In this document: one piece after another, positions 23,007 through 33,644 of the stretch
How positions within the stretch are numbered: the stretch's first letter is position 1
Layout: each line of letters opens with the position of its first letter
Source of the DNA: Pegoplata infirma
Taxonomy: Eukaryota > Arthropoda > Insecta > Diptera > Anthomyiidae
Reading direction: 5' to 3'
NCBI GenBank assembly: GCA_963921195.1
Contig: OY992536.1
Span: forward strand, 289,931,530 to 289,995,529
DNA length: 64,000 nt
The notes under the pieces: generated by a model
Database searches by the model: none
Told to the model about the DNA's origin: nothing
What the model saw: only the letters and a program-made list of their open reading frames with translations
Made by a program: the position numbers and the translations under genes

Positions 23007-24161
23007 GAGTAGGACGGTAATTTAAAAATATTTAGAAAGTACCAAAGTACATTTTTTTGCAACTTTTCGAATTTCCAGAAAGTACTTTTTTGGGAATGTT
23101 TTTATGTAAGAGGATCCTACATTCCAATTTTCAAATTAATAGGACTTCAGAAAAAATAAAAAGTTCCAAAGTGCTCGCTTTTTACCGCCCCCTTAGTATC
23201 GGTATTTCGAAAAAGTACTTCTTCAGATTTTTGTTCGTTGTTGGAAACAACATTGCAAATTTTAATTTTTTTGTAGGACTTTAATTTAAAAAAACATAAA
23301 AAGTACCAAAGTACAATTTTTTACCCCTGTTTACCCTTAGGAATCCGAATTTCCAGAAAGTACTTATTATGGGAATGTTTTTCCGTTAGAGGATCCTACA
23401 TTCTAATTTTAGTAGGATTTTTTTCGGAAAAAATAAAAAGTACCAAAGTACTCGCTTTTTTACCCCCCTTAGAAACGGAACTTCGAAAAATTACGTTTTC
23501 TGAATTGTTTCCGTTGATGGAACCACCATTTCAAATTTTAATATTTTTGTAGGACCTTAATTTCAAAAAATATAAAAAGTACCAAAGTACCATTTTTTAC
23601 CCCTTTTTACCCTTAGGAATCCGAATTTCCAGAAAGTCCTTTTTTTTTTGAATGTTTTTCCGTTAGAGGATCCTACGTTTCAAATTTCAAATTAATTCAA
23701 TTTTTTTCAGAAAAAATAAAAAGTACCAAAGTACTCCCTTTTTCCCCTTATTAACCCTTCGTTTTTACCACTTAAAACCAACATTTCCAAAAACCCAGCC
23801 TTAGCGGATATGTATTCCGGGAGGTGAAACTACAATCCAAATTTCAAGACTCTAGCTTCAGTGGTTTTAGTGGTTTGGGCTTTTTTGGAATTTGGTGGTA
23901 AAAATAACAGAAATATCATTAATTTTTAATGTTTTCATAGATAATTTTTTTTTGAATTTGTTGGTAAAAAGGAATGAAAAAAAAACGTAATTTTTTAATG
24001 TTTAATGTTATTAATTTTAGAAAATTTTGTCAACAGCAAAAAATAAATGTTGATGTTTGTTGAAACAAACGAATAATTACTAGGATAGTTTTCAATTGTT
24101 TTTTTCACTGGTTTTAAGTGTGTTTTTCATTCGTTTTTGCCTACAAAATATTTCGAGTGTA

Positions 24162-26305
24162 CTACTGAAAAATGAGACATTTTTTCTATAAAAAGTCTAA
24201 GATTCTGAGACATTTTTATATAGAAAGTCTTCGACTTTGAGGCATTATTTTTAAAACAGAAAATCTGAGATCTCAGATTGCGGAACATTTTTTTACACTC
24301 TCAGATTCTGACACATTTTTTCTATATAGAAAATTCTCTGATTCTTAGAAATTTTTTCTATATAGAAAAAATCTCAGATTCTGAGAACATTTTTTACATA
24401 GAAAAAGTCTCAGATTATGAGAAATTTTTTCTATATAGAAAAAGTCTCAGATTCTGAGAACATTTTTTATACACAGAAAAATTCTTAGATTCTGAGACAT
24501 TTTTTTTTTTATATAGAAAAAGTCTCAGATTCTGAGAACATTTTTCTATGTAGAAAAAGTCTCGGATTCTGCGACATTTTTTCTATATAGAAAAAGTCTC
24601 AGATTCTGAGAAATTTTTTCTATATAGAAAAGCCTCAAATTCTGAGAAATTTTTTCTATATAGATAGAAAAAGTCTCAGATTCTGAGTAATTTTTTTCTA
24701 TATAGAAAAAGTCTCAGATTCTGAGACATTTTTTCTATATAAATATAGTCTCAGATTCTGAGACATTTTTGCTATTTAGAAAAAGTCGCTGATTCTGAGA
24801 TATTTTTTCTGACACATTTTTTCTATATAGAAAATTCTCTGATTCTTAGAAATTTTTTCTATATAGAAAAAATCTCAGATTCTGAGAACATTTTTTACAT
24901 AAAAAAAATCTCAGATTATGAGAAATTTTTTCTATATAGAAAAAGTCTCAGATTCTGAGAACATTTTTTATACACAGAAAAATTCTTAGATTCTGAGACA
25001 TTTTTTTTTTATATAGAAAAAGTCTCAGATTCTGAGAACATTTTTCTATGTAGAAAAAGTCTAGGATTCTGAGACATTTTTTCTATATAGAAAAAGTCTC
25101 AGATTCTGAGAAATTTTTTCTATATAGAAAAAGCCTCAAATTCTGAGAAATTTTTTCTATATAGATAGAAAAAGTCTCAGATTCTGAGTCATTTTTTTCT
25201 ATATAGAAAAAGAGACATTTTTTCTATATAAATATAGTCTCAGATTCTGAGACATTTTTTCTATTTAGAAAAAGTCGTTGATTCTGAGATATTTTTTCTC
25301 TATAAAAAAGTCTCAGACATTTTTTCTATATAAAAAACGTCTCAGACATTTTTTCTATATAAAAAAGTCTCAGACATTTTTTCTATATAAATAAAGTCTC
25401 ATATTCTGAGACATATTTTCTCTATAGAAAAAGTCTCAGATTCTGAGAATTTTTTTCAGATTCTGAGACATTTTTTCTATGTAGAAGAAGTCTCAGATTC
25501 TGAGAAATTTTTTTTATATAGAAAAAGTCTCAGATTCTGAGACAGTTTTTCCATATAGAAAAAGTCTCGGACCTTGGGACATTTTTTCTATATAGAAAAT
25601 GTCTCAGATTCTGAGACATTTTTTTCTATATAGAAAAATCGCAAATTATGAGACATTTTTTCTATAGTCTACAATTTCAAATATGTCAGATTTCGAGACA
25701 TTTTTACTAAAGAAAAAATCTCATATTCTGCGAAACGAAATATTAAAAAAGTCTCAGCTTCTAAAACTATTTTTCTTTATAGAAAATGTGTCAGATTCTG
25801 AGACATTGTTTCTATATAGAAAAAGTCTCAGATTCTGAGACATTTTTTCTATATAGAAAAAGTCTCAGATTGTGAGACATTTTTTCTATATAGAATAAGT
25901 CTCAGATTCTGAGACATTTTTTTAATATAGAAAAAGTCACAGATTCAAAAACATTTTTTTTCTATATTGAAAGAGTCTCAAATTCTGAGACATTTTTTCT
26001 ATTAGAAAAACTCTCAGGTTCTAAAGGCAATTTTTTTATATAGAAAAAGTCTCAGATTATGAGACATTTTTTTACAGATTCTCAGATTTTTTTTTCTATA
26101 TAGAAAAAGTCTCAGATTCTGAGATAGTTTTGCTATATAAAAAAAGTCTCAGATTCTGAAACATTTTTTCAGAATCTGTAGAAAATGTCTCCGATTCTGA
26201 GATATATTTCCTAAAAAAAGACGCAGATTCTGTCACATTTTTCCTATAGAAAAAATTTCAGATACTGCGACATTTCTCTTACAGAAAAAGTCTTAGAATC
26301 TGTAG
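24162..26305. repeat. S2 dyad satellite, main array
   Basis: More than 50 tandem units of about 37 bp. The canonical unit is a TCTCAGATTCTGAGA dyad followed by ACATTTTTTC and TATATAGAAAAAG. Both halves are self-complementary, so each unit can form two small hairpins or pair with its neighbours. Units degrade towards the right edge (26160-26305). The array starts immediately after the TA that flanks family T copy T1, so T1 inserted at or near its edge. Confidence 0.95.
24308..25309. repeat. 502-bp higher-order duplication within S2
   Basis: The block beginning TTCTGACACATTTTTTCTAT at about 24306 recurs 502 bp later near 24808. The order of aberrant units is conserved (AATTCTCTGATTCTTAG, a TACATA variant, a TACACAG variant, then the GTCGCTGATT / GTCGTTGATT unit). 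Two copies, 24308-24809 and 24810-25309, differ at few positions. This is a recent segmental tandem duplication of about 13 monomers. Confidence 0.88.
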
Positions 26306-27375
26306 CCACTGACTATAATAGTGAAATCGTTCAATACTTTGTTAATTAAGGTAGAGGTGTGCAATGTTAGTATTTTCCTTGTTAAAAAAATAAAACTGAA
26401 AAAATAATACAATATTATACACAGTAGTATGTTACTACAGAGGATTATAATAGAAAAAAAGAATTCTGTAGAAAAAAAAAATTACATACAAAATTTAACG
26501 CTTCAAGCATTTTAACGCTTAAATTATAACTACCATTTTACACACACACACAGAGTGAACATATAAACCACTATATTTTTTTCCTTAGTTTGTTTGTATT
26601 TGTGCGTACATGCATATATTTGAGTTAAAGCTTGTATAAAAAATCTCTCATAGTATATTTTTCATATAAACTGCGGAAATGAATATAAGAGCATAACTAT
26701 GGTTATATAGGCCTAGGTCGTTCGTTCTTTCATACATACATATATAAACAAAAAGTTAGAATAACATTCACACCCTTATGATCAGTTATGCCAGCCAACC
26801 AACCAACCAACCAATGTTATGGTAGTTACCTTTATAGTAATACATTCAAAAGAAGGTTCGTACTATACAAAAAACCAAAAAAAAAAAAAAGTTTGTGTAT
26901 GCATAAGTTTTTAATATTAAAATGTTGAAAGTCACGGTAATTTTGAAAACAAAAATGGAGATATGAAGGACTTTTTTTTTAACTTTTCAAAACCACTTTA
27001 GGCATACAAAAAGTCATAATAAATTGTTTTCATTGCCATTTTTTTTTTAACAAATAATTAAATTGTAATGTTTGGCCAAAAATTTAAAATTATTTTAGGT
27101 AAAAATTTTCTGCAGACTATATTTTAAATGCCAAATTTTTTAACGATTTTTTTCATTTCTTCAAAGAAACTCTATAAACATTTTATAAAGGTCGAAAGGT
27201 TTTTTGAAGCCTGTACCGGTGGTGTCCAAATTCGGCTTCGTAAAGTTCGTTATTGTCAAAAATGAATAATCGTTTGGGTAGTTTATATGGAGACTAATAT
27301 ACGTACGACCGCCAAAATCATATATAATAATCTCTATCAACTCATTCACTTATTTAATTTTTAGGACAATCGGTG
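26306..27375. other. Unassigned AT-rich DNA with a (CCAA)n tract
   Basis: No gene recognised. It contains ACACACACAC at about 26540, a CCAA tetranucleotide run at 26791-26814 and poly-A. Complexity is higher than in the satellites on either side of the neighbouring element, so it may be host intergenic or intronic DNA. Confidence 0.45.
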
Positions 27376-28216
27376 CACAGTGCCACATTTGGCCAATCTA
27401 GCACGACAAAAATCAAAAAAAAAAGTTCCCCGATTTTCATGATATGTTTGTATGTATTATAGAACATTCCTAATAGCACGGAAATAATCATATAAGATCG
27501 ATAATTCTGTTCGTTACTAACAGGTGGGTGAATAAAGTTGCATCTTGTAAAATCCTGTAACCAGAGTACATTATTTTGCTTAAATTAAGCCGAGTTTAAA
27601 CTGTTGTTACTTTTGAACAAAAAAAGATATTTATCCACTCTTTTTTGGTAATTTTAAAGGATATTTAAATGCTTTAAGTCATATCTTTTCTTTTTTTTTA
27701 AAACAAATTTTTCTATTTTTTATTAAATTTTTAACAAAATACAAATTTTTGAAAAGAAAATTATATATTTATTTTTTTTTGATGGAATAGAACTTTTGTG
27801 TTTGGTCCGTATTGGTCGCCGGACTTTTTCAGATATATTGACCAATATCCATAGTACTTATTTCAACGGCTAACTTTTGCGACCGTCTGCGACGCCGACT
27901 ACAGTGGGGCGATATGTAAACCTTGTTTTTACATATTTTTTAAACATATTTTAAAAAAGTGGGCGTGGCAGTTATCTGACCGCCCCCTTTTTTTGTGATA
28001 TTATTTCTACAGTCATTGAGAGTATATATACCAAATTTAAAGAAATTATAACCAAAATTACAAATTTTAAAAAAAGTGGGCGTGGCCCTTAACCGGCCTC
28101 CCACATTTTTCATAATGTTATTTTCGAAGTCAAAACGAACATTTATACCGAATTTCAAGTCAATATAATTAAAATTGGATTTTTGTCGTCCTAGATTGGC
28201 CAAATGTGGCACTGTG
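27376..28216. mobile_element. Transib-like non-autonomous element (841 bp)
   Basis: Terminal inverted repeats of about 40 bp begin CACAGTGCCACATTTGGCCA and are near perfect at both ends. A 5-bp direct duplication CGGTG lies at 27371-27375 and 28217-28221. The heptamer CACAGTG and a 5-bp duplication are the hallmarks of Transib, the superfamily related to RAG1. Internally there is an imperfect repeat around AAAAAAGTGGGCGTGGC (27953 and 28073). No transposase frame. The minus-strand frame 27940-28212 is not conserved-looking. Confidence 0.85.
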
Positions 28217-28221
28217 CGGTG

Positions 28222-29329
28222 GGTGCCCTATGAAAGACCTTTCTTGTAAGTTTAAATTAAGCTCAATTGAAATTCAGAAAAGTATATCAGAAAATTATTT
28301 TAGTTACTACATGACGGTGGTTTGTGTAGTAAGTAGTAGTTGTTGTTTCCAAATACAATTTCAGTTGTTTTTGTATATAAAATCTCACACAACTTTTTTG
28401 CAGTTGTTTTAAAAAATAAATAAAAAAAATAACTACATTGTAGTAACAGTTGTTTTATGTAGTTGTTTTGTCTATAAAAAATTATATTCTTCTAGAAATG
28501 TGGAAGTGTGGGGTTCAGCAGGGACTATTACCAAATAAATAATACTTAAGTTAATTTAATTACAATTCATAAAATGTAATAATTTTTTTTTTTTTTTTGT
28601 TTTTTCAAACAATTTCGGTGTTCTTAATGTTTAAGAAGATTTTTTTGTTAACAAAAAAAATTAATATGTATTGTAAGAGACAAAAAAGTGGAAAGAAAGC
28701 ATGAAGTGAGGTTGAGATTGCTGGAAATAGAATTGTAGTGTTGGAGATTGTCAAAATTTATAGTGTGAAAATTTGTAGAAACTATAAATCTTCACATATA
28801 AAATATATATTAACAAGACAAACCGACATTTGAAATCCTACTGATGACAGCACTAACTGGGGTGTTTGAAACCGGTATGGGAAATACCAGAAATTTCTAT
28901 TATTTTTAGAAATTCAATTTTTCTTCTGCATTTTTTCAACTTGAACCCTTATAAGACAATTTGAGCTTCAGTAAAAACTACTGTAATTTAAAGTTGGTTT
29001 TAGCATTTTTTGTAGTTGTTAATCAATAGTTAAAAAAAGCAAAATTTTTTGGTTGATTTTACCGTAAAATGTAGTAGACGCCTAAACGACAACAAATGTA
29101 GTTGTTTTAATTGTCTTTTGTAGTGGAATCTACTGTCATAATTTTTTGACTATAGGTGCAAATTAACTTTTTCCCTTAAAATTAAAAAAATTCTAATATG
29201 AATTTATATAATCCGATTAAAATTTAAATTTTATATAATGCCGAATTAAAAATATTCTCCAAAATGGGCTGCTTTTCGCTTGTTTTATATGTATAAAAGA
29301 TAACACCGCTAAACACTCATTTTCCGGTT
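28222..29329. other. Unassigned DNA rich in GTAGTTGTT words
   Basis: TAGTTGTTTT/AACAACTA-type words recur at about 28310-28470 and 29000-29130, hinting at a decayed repeat, but no ends or duplication could be defined. No coding sequence. Confidence 0.35.
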
Positions 29330-30112
29330 TGAATTTTGGTGTTCAATTTTAGTAGACTCTGATCTCCCGATTCCAAATCTGTTCTCCAAATTTTTCCATC
29401 ACGTCCAGATTTTTAGTTATTCATGGTTGAAAATGCGAAAAATTAAGATTTTTGCATTATTTAAAAGCCTGCACTGCAGCCATTCAGTAGAATGCAAATC
29501 TGGTATAAAGCGCAAAAGTATAATTTTTCTATGGTCTTCAACATAGAAAAAAAAATTTCTAATTATTGCGTTTGGTTGGGTTACTTTTGCGTTTTAAAAT
29601 GATACTGTTAAAATTACCATTTTTGTAAAAGTTCTTTTTGATATTTTTCAAAGAAAAACTAAAAAAAAAAATATTTTACAAATTGAAGTTTTCTGTATTA
29701 TTTTTCGTATAAAACGGAAGATATCTTTAATCGGTTTAAAAGTTTATAAGAAAGAATGCACTTTTACCTAAATTTTGAGCTCATCACAGTAAAGATTTTT
29801 CATCTGGTATATGTTTAAGAGCCTTTTAAAAATGGTGCTTTTTCTAATTTTTTTCATAGTGTTTTTTTAAATACATGTTTGGCCAATACTAGGACAACAA
29901 CTTCAAATTTTTTTGATCATATTTTTGAGATCACTACTCTAACGCTTTATACCAGATTTTTATTCCACCCAGTGGCTGCTGTGCAGGCTTTCAAAAAAGG
30001 CAAAAATCGCGTTTTTTCGCATTTTCAACCGAGAATAATTAAAATTCTAGACGTGATGGAAAAATTTGGAGCACAGATTTGGAATCAGCGAGTCAAGATC
30101 TTTTAAAATTAT
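29330..30112. mobile_element. Decayed foldback element (approx. 0.8 kb)
   Basis: The left arm segment with CCAAATCTGTTCTCCAAAT and CCATCACGTCCAGATTTT (about 29370-29415) is matched in inverse order at about 30050-30095. A second matching pair is AAGCCTGCACTGCAGCCA (about 29465) with its inverse near 29970-29990, and TCTGGTATAAAGCG with its inverse near 29945. The centre lies near 29715. Outer ends are not resolved. Words of the same kind (GATCTGAC, CTGAATCTGG) recur in the diverged array at 57.95-58.74 kb. Confidence 0.6.
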
Positions 30113-30719
30113 ATATAAAACTTCAAAATAGAGCCAAAAACCTTCGATTTGTTGAGTGGTATAACTTAAAAAATTTGTTCTATAGGCATCATATTTTTTG
30201 AATGATTTAGGGATAAAAAATAATGCCGGTTCATCGTGGTTCATCGCATCTAAAAAAAATCATTTTGAGCAGATTTTTCTGCAGAAACAACTGATTTTAT
30301 TGTTAATGTGATTTCACCAGACTGTTCAAGAATAAAAAATATTAAAAAGACCGTTTTTTGAACTCTTAAAAATAAGTTCAAAAAACCCACTATAGAAGGC
30401 GAAAATATGAGGTTTTTCAGTTAAAGTTCAGTTGCATTTCGATGTTCGAAAATGTTACTAATATTCCCGTTCTATCTCAAAAATTGCCAAGAACAGGTTT
30501 TTAGAAATTTGGCCTCAAAAAACGAAAACATGACGTGGTCGAAATATTTAAAACACAGATTCAAAATCAGCACCGAAATATTAATCGAAAACAAGTGGTA
30601 AAATACCACAAAAAATGCTATCAATAATGCACAAATAATAAGTTTTTTGTGAACTTTGACCTCCATTCTTAAAACCTTAAAACTTCAGAAACCAGACTTG
30701 GAGTCAGTATTGAAAGGTT
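30113..30719. other. Unassigned AT-rich DNA
   Basis: No recognised gene or repeat. Short frames on the minus strand (30047-30244, 30472-30666) have no domain and overlap the foldback arm or AT-rich sequence. Confidence 0.35.
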
Positions 30720-31451
30720 CCCAGCAAAACTTTGGTAATGGGTAGTGATTATATAACACATTACCAGGTAATGTATATACCTTATTTGTAGCATTATTTT
30801 AGGATGTCTTACCAAACATTTGTTCCACAACGTGTTATTTTAAAGTAAAAAATAATGCATTACTAATAATTTGCTACGTAATGCATGATTATTGGAAAAA
30901 TGTATTTCATATTTATTATTTCTAAACATTATATCATGGATGATTTATATTTGGTTACATTATGTATTATTTGAAAGTTTGAAATAATGCATTATTTATA
31001 ATTAAATGCATAATGCATTACAATAACATAAAAAATAATTATTTTATAAAAAATGCATAAGTTTAAACTAGAGATGGGCTCACGACAAGAAATTTTTAAC
31101 GACACACACTCACTAGCATATTATATCTACTTACACTCACTTACAATCACGTGAGTAAATTTAATACAAAATTACTTTTTCACGACTCGTAACACCTTAT
31201 ATATTACGTTCTGGTATGCTATATTATATACCTTACTCGTAACCTATAAAATATCATATATTTTACACCTTACTGGTATTCTTTGTTATAAATTTATGAC
31301 TTATTTTATACCTTACTGGTATTCTATGTGATAATGTGGATGCATTACTTTGAGTCTCATCGCCTGTTAAAATCATCAATGCTGCAATGTATAAAATAAG
31401 AGATCATATACCTTATTTTATACCTTATTTGGTAATCTAAGTTTTGCTGGG
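30720..31451. mobile_element. CCCAGC-type TIR element, copy 2 (Helitron-free)
   Basis: 732 bp with termini CCCAGCAAAACTTTGGTAAT and AATCTAAGTTTTGCTGGG. Nearly identical to copy 1 (6701-10003) outside the Helitron. It shares the TAGAGATGGGCTCACGAC segment at about 31070 and the CACGTGAGTAAATTTAATAC word, which is also found inverted near 46120. It supplies the intact target for the Helitron at 31251/31252. The flanks (GGTT / TTAA) give at most a 2-bp duplication. Superfamily uncertain. Confidence 0.85.
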
Positions 31452-31603
31452 TTAATCTAAAATGAGTATCCAGACCTCTCGAAATTACCAAAATGCATAT
31501 GAAGAATAAAAATAATGGCAATTTTGGCTTTTCTTAAATAATACCACATACATTTAAAAATATTTTTCTGAAATGTATTATTCGCCGGTGGTGGATTAGT
31601 ATA

Positions 31604-33642
31604 TGGGGCATTCCAGGCCAAATCACTCACTTTTAGACCCGACCCCTTTCGATTTATTTTATTTTTGGATATGTTTTAGTACTTATTAAATGCAACTTGG
31701 ACACCAACTTTCAGCCTTTTATTCCAAGATGGTGTTGAGTAATCAATTTTTCAAAATGGCGATTTTTTCAAAAAAAATGGAAAAATTAAAATTTTCAATT
31801 AATTTTGACCAGTTAAAAATATACATATCTTAAAAAAAGTTGGACAACGTTTTGTTGGTATTTAAATGTAGTTTTAGAAAAAGATATTAAAAAAGTTATT
31901 CGAAGTAACTATCACTTATTTTTTAACGTTTAAAAATTAAAATCGACTTTTTGAAAAAGTCCGAAACCTTCGATTTTTTTTTACAAACGTCTAAAAGTTC
32001 TACTCTTAATTACGCAACTTTTAAGCCATAATTCGAGATGTGATCGCAATTTGTTCTATTTTTTTTTTCAAATTTTGAAAATTGCACCTTTTATTTTTTG
32101 ACTCTGATTTATTTTATATGGTGCTTCAACAAAATTAAATTGGTAGATACTGACCCCAACTTACCCTTGATATATTCATTTCGAGGCAAAAATACGCCTC
32201 ACAAAAATTAAGAACGATCGGACATGGATAAGGTGTTCCGCATGGGCCTTGAAGTTTAGAAAACGGATTACAAGGAAAAATATGATTTTTTTTCTGTTTT
32301 CTCAATTTTTTTGGTATTTTAAGTTAAGTTTTAATTCAAATGGTTACAGAATTATAATGAGGAGTAAAATGCCTCTCTAATAAGGTACCAAAGACTGAAA
32401 TCGGTTGAAAATCAGCCAAGTTATTACAACTTCCCCAGGCATCTAAAGTATGGCAGAACACTTGATTAAGCAATATGATACGATTTTGGAAATTCATTGA
32501 AATTTTCTACTGTAATAAAATTTTTTTATTCTTCAAGTTCAAATGTAATTAGATGACAAGTATTTTTCATATTGTGTTTTGCTAACATTTTTTAAATTAG
32601 TGCTAAAAATGCCTGCATTTTCAACACCATTTTGAAATCTCTATTTAAAAAAAAAAATCTTTTTTTTGTTTTAAAATTTGGAAAAACCAAAAAAATATTA
32701 CACTGAAACATGAATAATGAAAAAATGTTATTACAGTAGAAAATTTCAATAAATTTAAAAAAAGGGACTCGTATTTTTTAATCAAGTGGTATGGCGCACG
32801 CTAGATGCCTGGGGAAGTTGTAATAACTTGGCTGATTTTCAACCGATTTTAGTTTTTAGTACCTTATTAGAAAGGCATTTTACTCCTCATCATAATTCTG
32901 TAATCACTTGAATTAAAACTTAACTTAAAATACCAAAAAAATTGCGAAAACAGAAAAAAAATCATATTTTTCCTTGTAATCCGTTTTTAAATTTCAAGGA
33001 CTATGCTAAACGCCTTACCCATGTCCGATCATCCTAAATTTTTGTGAGACTTATATTTACCTCCAAATGAATATATTTAGGGTAAGTTAGGGTCAGTATC
33101 TACCAATTTTTTTTTTTTTTGGAGCTCCATATAAAATAAATCAGAGCCAAAACATAAAAGGTGCAATTTTAAAAATAAAAAAAAAAAATAGAAAGAATTG
33201 TGATCACATCTCGAATTATGGCTTAAAAGTTGCGTAATTTACAGTAGAATTTTTATAGTTTTTTACAAAAAAATCGAAGGTTTCGGACTTTTTCAAAAAG
33301 TCGATTTTAATTTTTAAACGTCAAAAAATAAGTGATAATTACTTCGAATAATTTTTTCATATTTTTTTTCTAAAACTACATTTAAATATCAACAAAACGT
33401 TGTCCAACTTTTTTAAAAATATCTATATTTTTTAATGGTCAAGATTAATTAAAAATTTAAATTTTTTAATTTTTTGGAGAAAATCGCCATTTTGAAAAAT
33501 TTATTACTCAACACCATCTTGGAATAAAAGGCTGAAAATTGGTGTCCAAGTTGCATTTAATAAGGGCTAAAACATATCCAAAAATAAAATAAATCGAAAG
33601 GGGTCAGGTCTAAAAGTGAGTGATTTGGCATGGAATGCCCCA
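31604..33642. mobile_element. FB1b: intact 2.04-kb palindromic foldback
   Basis: Ends TGGGGCATTCCAGGCC and its near reverse complement, flanked by TA (31602-31603 and 33643-33644). The arms are inverted copies of each other over almost the full length. Pairs include AAATCACTCACTTTTAGACC with its inverse at 33610, the ATGGTGTTGAGTAATC word with its inverse at 33510, and AACTTCCCCAGGCATCTA (32430) with its inverse at 32800. The spacer near 32620 is about 100 bp or less. No coding frame. Same family as FB1a. Confidence 0.9.
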
Positions 33643-33644
33643 TA

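Larger units (their letters stand above)
19621..23008 (-). mobile_element. 5'-truncated LINE retrotransposon (LINE1, LOA/I-like, RNase H-bearing)
   Basis: Non-LTR retrotransposon of 3388 bp on the minus strand, bounded by a perfect 11-bp target duplication GTAGGACGGTA (19610-19620 and 23009-23019). Unoccupied paralogous targets exist in the same tandem array at about 23270 and 23550 (TTTTGTAGGACTTTAATTT). The 3' end is a short untranslated region and a (CCTAA)n-type tail (19621-19650). The 5' end is cut inside the endonuclease domain, which is normal for target-primed reverse transcription that stops early. Its reading frame is uninterrupted and its base composition is markedly more GC-rich than the neighbourhood, so the insertion is young. 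Confidence 0.95.
18048..23885 (-). mobile_element. Tandem-repeat array (approx. 277-bp dimeric unit), possibly a Helitron body
   Basis: From about 18320 to 19620 and 23020 to 23885 the sequence is built of diverged units with TTTTTCCGTTAGAGGATCCT, TACATTCCAAATTTCAAG, AAAATATAAAAAGTACCAAA and CCCTTAGAATCGGAATTTCC. The CGTTAGAGGATCC landmark at about 23384 and 23661 gives 277 bp, and a related half-unit with CGTTGATGGAACC alternates, so the unit is a dimer. On the minus strand the left edge reads ACCCTGCGCACGCTAG followed by T, which resembles a Helitron 3' end (CTAG, A/T insertion). The matching TC 5' end was not found, so Helitron identity is tentative. Confidence 0.5.
17629..24159 (+). mobile_element. 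Family T element, copy T1, split by a tandem array and a LINE
   Basis: The left half (about 17629-18047) and right half (about 23886-24159) match the intact copy T5 (60352-61173): AAAGTCATTTATTTTTGTTC, the ACCTACacAAGTAGGTTA segment, a tRNA-like core, the ATTAATTTTTAATGTTTTC palindrome, and the terminal TTTTTGCCTACAAAATATTT followed by CGAGTG and TA. The interior 18048-23885 is foreign. Relative to T5, about 100 bp next to the insertion (one palindromic CCTACGAAA module) are missing, so the insertion was accompanied or followed by a deletion. The exact left end is uncertain. Confidence 0.7.

Noticed and set aside
24162..26305. CRISPR-like array (short regular dyad repeats)
   Set aside because: The units are contiguous with no unique spacers, and the context is a eukaryotic transposon-rich region.
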